A model generated the notes under the pieces. It was given only the letters and a program-made list of their open reading frames with translations, was not told the origin of the DNA and did not search any database. Below are positions 61,054-64,000 of a stretch of 64,000 nucleotides of DNA, one piece after another. Origin of the DNA: Lachancea mirantina (taxonomy: Eukaryota > Ascomycota > Saccharomycetes > Saccharomycetales > Saccharomycetaceae); NCBI GenBank assembly GCA_900074745.1, contig LT598465.1, positions 186,001 to 250,000 on the forward strand, written 5' to 3'. The position numbers and the translations under genes are program-made. Within the stretch, counting starts at the first letter, position 1, and the number at the start of each line of letters is the position of its first letter.

Positions 61054-61532
61054 GTTAGGTTTTTTTTAAAGGTTCTTCAATCGTCAGTAGCTCATCTCAT
61101 CGAAGTATCTTTATAATTTCACCATTGCAAAAAATCGAATCCAGTCCAATCTGCTGAAATCATAATGGCTCTCACGATATTATATAGAAAAGACCTCTAT
61201 TCTCTTGAATTTGCTTAAAACTCTTTAAAATACTGACTGATTAGACTATCAGCTTTTCCATGGTCAACTGAGCTATCATAGTTCGTTCAAATCCTGTAAA
61301 AGTAATAAAAGTCAAGCAACCTACAGAAAACAACATGGGGGTGGATGTGCTTTTGAATGGGCGAATTCTAATTCTAGCATACTAGAGCTTTACCCTATTC
61401 ACAAAATTTCACAATACTAAGGTCTTCGTCAGTTTGATTGATTTTATGGTTTTATTGGTAGTAATCTATGAGGAACACTACCTATAGATTTGAACAACGA
61501 GGAACTTGAAAAAGATACTACAGTAATTAGAC
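61054..61532. other. Divergent promoter region MSS2 / FAD oxidoreductase
   Basis: 479 bp AT-rich region between two divergent ATGs. A TATATA-like stretch lies at about 61181-61187. No RNA gene, repeat or further consensus site was recognised. Confidence 0.5.
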
Positions 61533-62747
61533 ATGATCACAATTAAATCAGGCCTTCGGGGAAGACAGATCTTGAGATGTTTGTCAAGCCCAGCTCAGAC
61601 TGTACCAGACTATTCACATGCTGTAATTGGAGCCGGAGTTGTAGGACTGGCTGTTTCTGCAGAACTCTCCAAAGTTCCCGGGAATAGAGTTCTCTTGATT
61701 GAGAAAAACTCCGATTTTGGCATGGAGACTTCTAGTCGAAATTCAGAAGTGATACATGCCGGCCTGTATTACCCAGTTAATTCGCTCAAGACCAGACTTT
61801 GTCTCGAGGGAAGTCAAATAATTTACAATGAGCTGGACAGCTACAAGACGGGAGTCGAATGGTCTAAATGCGGGAAATGGGTTGTTGCCCAGACTGATGC
61901 AGACGACTCTTACTTGGAGACCATGTATCTCAAGGCGAAACAAGAACTTGGGCTTCCGGTTGAGATGTTACCTTCAAACAAGACGCAATGGGTTGAACCG
62001 GCAATTACAGTTCGGAGAAGCGTTTTAAACTCTCCAACTTCGGGAATTATAGATTCTCACTCGCTTATGACATATTTGTCTACTGTGTTCGACAACAACG
62101 ACGGAGACCTCGCCGTCGGATCAAAAGTCGTGGATCTCGAGTATCAAGATAAGAAAGGTTACTTGCTTTCTTGTCAGGATACTGTCAACGAGAGCCAAGA
62201 CACCGCGAGCATCTTGGTTGAAAATATTGTTAATACTGCTGGGTTGCATGCGCATCATATTGCCAACATGCTTTTGCCAGCAGACCGACAAGTTAAACAA
62301 TTCTACGCAAAGGGTAATTATTACTATTTAAAAGGATCTGGTTTCCCTCCTGTGCGTCGGTTGGTGTATCCTGTACCTCCACGAAATGGTAAATCTTTGG
62401 GAACGCATCTCACTATAGATTTGCAGGGAAGTATCCGCTTTGGTCCCGACCTAAATTACGTGGACAACCTGGACGATTACACCGTGAACTCTGCCAATAT
62501 CCCAAGAGCATACGAAGCCATTACGACCTACTATCCGCACATCCAGCCCAGTGATCTGCAACCCGCGTACAGTGGTATTCGGCCCAAGTTAGCAGGACCT
62601 CACGATCGAAGTTTCAAGGACTTTTATATCAAGGAAGAACCTGGTTTCCCAGGTTTCGTAAACCTTCTGGGAATCGAAAGTCCTGGTCTGACCGCAAGTA
62701 TAGCAATTGGACGTTATGTGAAACTGTTGTATCACGGCTCTAGGTGA
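61533..62747 (+). CDS. FAD-dependent oxidoreductase of the L-2-hydroxyglutarate dehydrogenase family
   Basis: 404 residues. After a probable mitochondrial presequence (ITIKSGLRGRQILRCLSS) comes the FAD Rossmann motif AVIGAGVVGLAVSAELSKV (Gly 33-38) with acidic end of the fold LLIEKN. SSRNSEVIHAGLYYP is the signature of L-2-hydroxyglutarate dehydrogenase/LhgO proteins; C-terminal GIRPKLAGP and LLGIESPGLTAS are also typical (SPGLT-type FAD contact). This family oxidises L-2-hydroxyglutarate to 2-oxoglutarate in mitochondria. S. cerevisiae has no orthologue that I know of. It converges on KIN28 with an 11 bp gap and sits between MSS2 and KIN28, so it may be an ancestral gene lost there. Confidence 0.85.
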   Translation: MITIKSGLRGRQILRCLSSPAQTVPDYSHAVIGAGVVGLAVSAELSKVPGNRVLLIEKNSDFGMETSSRNSEVIHAGLYYPVNSLKTRLCLEGSQIIYNELDSYKTGVEWSKCGKWVVAQTDADDSYLETMYLKAKQELGLPVEMLPSNKTQWVEPAITVRRSVLNSPTSGIIDSHSLMTYLSTVFDNNDGDLAVGSKVVDLEYQDKKGYLLSCQDTVNESQDTASILVENIVNTAGLHAHHIANMLLPADRQVKQFYAKGNYYYLKGSGFPPVRRLVYPVPPRNGKSLGTHLTIDLQGSIRFGPDLNYVDNLDDYTVNSANIPRAYEAITTYYPHIQPSDLQPAYSGIRPKLAGPHDRSFKDFYIKEEPGFPGFVNLLGIESPGLTASIAIGRYVKLLYHGSR

Positions 62748-62758
62748 AGATATGCATT

Positions 62759-63741
62759 TCATTTGCCTCCTAATTTGGGCAGCTCTTCTGGCGTTGTTGG
62801 TTCCGGTAATTCGACGAAATATTGGCTCGTAAGCGCTTTGATCGAGTCCCACCGCTTATGCGGATTCAGACTGAGCATTCCACTCATCAAATACAAAGCA
62901 TTCTCGGTCGCCGCAATAAATCGTTTTCTCAATTCATCTCTTGAAGGTGGTGGATAAAATTGAATTTTGTTGTAGGCACTGAAAGTCGAAATTTCGGGCC
63001 AATCTTTGTCAGTGGGGGTACCGAGCGCTCTGAAAGTAACGTCGATTTGGTCCACATCGTCTTTGCCAGGAAGGTAAGGTATCCGAAGCATCAATTCTGC
63101 GAAAATAACTCCAACGGACCACATGTCAATGGCACCGGTATAATGTCTGGCACCAAACAAAAGCTCTGGGGCCCTGTACCATCTGGTTACAACATTACTT
63201 GTCAACAAATCCTGTGGGGATCCCAAGTTCCGAGCGAGCCCAAAATCCGCGAGCTTGAGTTGACCGTCCGGTCCAAGAAGCAAATTATTGGGCTTTAAAT
63301 CTCGATGTAAGATGAAATTTCGATGGCAATGATGGACGCCTCGCAAAGTCATCAACAACCACGACTTGATATCTGCAGGCGTGAACAAGATCGATTGGTC
63401 TTTAATTATCATTTCCAAATCCGCTGGTAGAAACTCTAGTACTAAATTTAAGTTATTTTGAGCCATGAAAACATCTACCAGCTCAATAACATTTACATGG
63501 TTCATCTCTTGCAAATATTTCACTTCTCGAATAGCTGACATATCCAGACCATCTTTAAATCCTGATGTCTTTATCTCTTTTATAGCGATCTTTCTATTGT
63601 TCGATTGCTTCGTTCCTAAATAGACAACAGCGTAAGTGCCCTCACCGACTCGTTTCTCTATACTCAGTGTTAGAAAATGTGACGATATGAAATGCCTATG
63701 ACAAATTCATACTTACCCTTAGTATATTCATTTCTCAACAT
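62759..63741 (-). CDS. KIN28: KIN28, TFIIH cyclin-dependent kinase (two exons)
   Basis: Joined exons 63741-63717 and 63657-62759 give 307 residues (S. cerevisiae about 306). The unspliced large frame starts only at MSAIREV, within the kinase. Splicing adds MLRNEYTK-EKRVGEGTYAVVYLG, whose YTKEK.VGEG matches Kin28, with the Gly-rich loop and catalytic lysine (KIAIKEIK). HRDLKPNN, DFGLAR and TSNVVTRWYRAPE (activation Thr) follow. Kin28 with Ccl1 and Tfb3 phosphorylates Ser5 of the RNA polymerase II tail. KIN28 has an intron near the 5' end in S. cerevisiae also. It is divergent from MRF1. Confidence 0.96.
63658..63716 (-). other. Intron in KIN28 (59 nt)
   Basis: On the minus strand the donor is GTAAGT (63716-63711), the branch-like box is TTCTAAC (63675-63669), and the acceptor is TAG (63660-63658), 12 nt from the branch adenosine. 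Length 59 nt is very short for a yeast intron. Phase 1: exon 1 ends in G and exon 2 begins AG, giving GAG (Glu) as in the S. cerevisiae protein. Confidence 0.9.
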
Positions 63742-63854
63742 CTTCTGAGTCTTTCTAGTCGTTACGGATGGGAAACTGAGATGAGCTTGAACATTGATTT
63801 CTCGAAAACCGAAAATTTTTGAAAACTGTATAAAAGAGCGACTCGCTTAGCGGT

Positions 63855-64000
63855 ATGTTAACCAGACGGATAACGTCACTGGGTTGTCGAATACCATTGA
63901 CATTTAAGCGACTTCAAAGTCATCTGGCTAATGACTTCAAAGAACTCCATCCGTCCTTGCTTTTAAGAGCTCAAAAATACGTTGATGAATTGGCCGTGCT
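63855..64000 (+). CDS. MRF1: MRF1, mitochondrial peptide chain release factor (5' part)
   Basis: Starts at ATG 63855; 48 codons lie inside the window and the frame is open at the right edge. The N terminus is basic and Ser-containing (MLTRRITSLGCRIPLTFKRL), as a mitochondrial presequence. KELHPSLLLRAQKYVDELAV aligns with S. cerevisiae Mrf1 (ELSPLLVKQAEKYEAEL). MRF1 is next to GPI10 in S. cerevisiae (YGL142C-YGL143C), but here MSS2, the FAD oxidoreductase and KIN28 lie between, as expected if the duplicate tracks lost different genes. The call rests on a short stretch. Confidence 0.7.
   Translation, partial: MLTRRITSLGCRIPLTFKRLQSHLANDFKELHPSLLLRAQKYVDELAV

Overview
The window is nuclear DNA of a budding yeast of the family Saccharomycetaceae whose lineage did not pass through the whole-genome duplication. 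Three observations support this. The 36 protein genes interleave two S. cerevisiae tracks, chromosome IV left arm (UBX3, SRP14, PMT1, RPN6, SNU23, BUG1, GET3, DUN1, POL3, QRI1/UAP1, QRI7, NSE4, PHO2, MSS2, KIN28) and chromosome XIII right arm (YMR155W-like, TPP1, AIM36, MRPS8, ATG16, YMR160W-like, HLJ1, DNF3, INP2, MSS11, PAH1, MME1, MLH1, CEP3, ALD2/3, EAR1). A third track (HUL5, GPI10, MRF1; S. cerevisiae YGL141-143) enters at the right end. CEP3 implies CBF3-type point centromeres. CTG encodes the conserved leucine of the TGHTLRFL motif in GET3, so this is not a CUG-Ser yeast. A Lachancea-like species fits best, but the genus is inference.

Layout. 0-12 kb: UBX3 (3' part), SRP14, a nodulin-like MFS transporter, PMT1, RPN6, TPP1, SNU23, AIM36, MRPS8, BUG1, on strictly alternating strands. 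12-24 kb: GET3, tRNA-Met, ATG16, a YMR160W homologue, DUN1 (spliced), POL3 and HLJ1. 24-42 kb: DNF3, UAP1, INP2, tRNA-Val, MSS11, PAH1, MME1, QRI7, NSE4. 42-53 kb: MLH1 (spliced), CEP3, a divergent pair of aldehyde dehydrogenases, PHO2. 53-64 kb: EAR1, HUL5, GPI10, MSS2, an L-2-hydroxyglutarate-dehydrogenase-like oxidoreductase not found in S. cerevisiae, KIN28 (spliced) and the 5' end of MRF1.

This is a conserved core housekeeping region. Its genes belong to separate pathways: secretion and glycosylation (SRP14, PMT1, GET3, BUG1, GPI10), protein turnover (RPN6, UBX3, HUL5, EAR1), DNA replication and repair (POL3, DUN1, MLH1, NSE4, TPP1), mitochondria (MRPS8, AIM36, MME1, QRI7, MSS2, MRF1) and transcription (PHO2, MSS11, KIN28). 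No transposon, LTR, virus copy, CRISPR array or integrated element was recognised, and no undescribed multi-gene system.

The most notable points are gene-structure differences from S. cerevisiae. DUN1 and MLH1 each start with a tiny 5' exon followed by a short intron. Conserved N-terminal residues are recovered only after splicing, and both introns, like the KIN28 intron, place the branch point 12-13 nt from the acceptor. Both aldehyde dehydrogenases end in a PTS1-like tripeptide (AKL and NKL). Convergent genes are packed very tightly, including opposed stop codons sharing bases at QRI7/NSE4. Promoter sites that match known regulation are two MCB boxes at POL3 and a PACE (Rpn4) element at RPN6.
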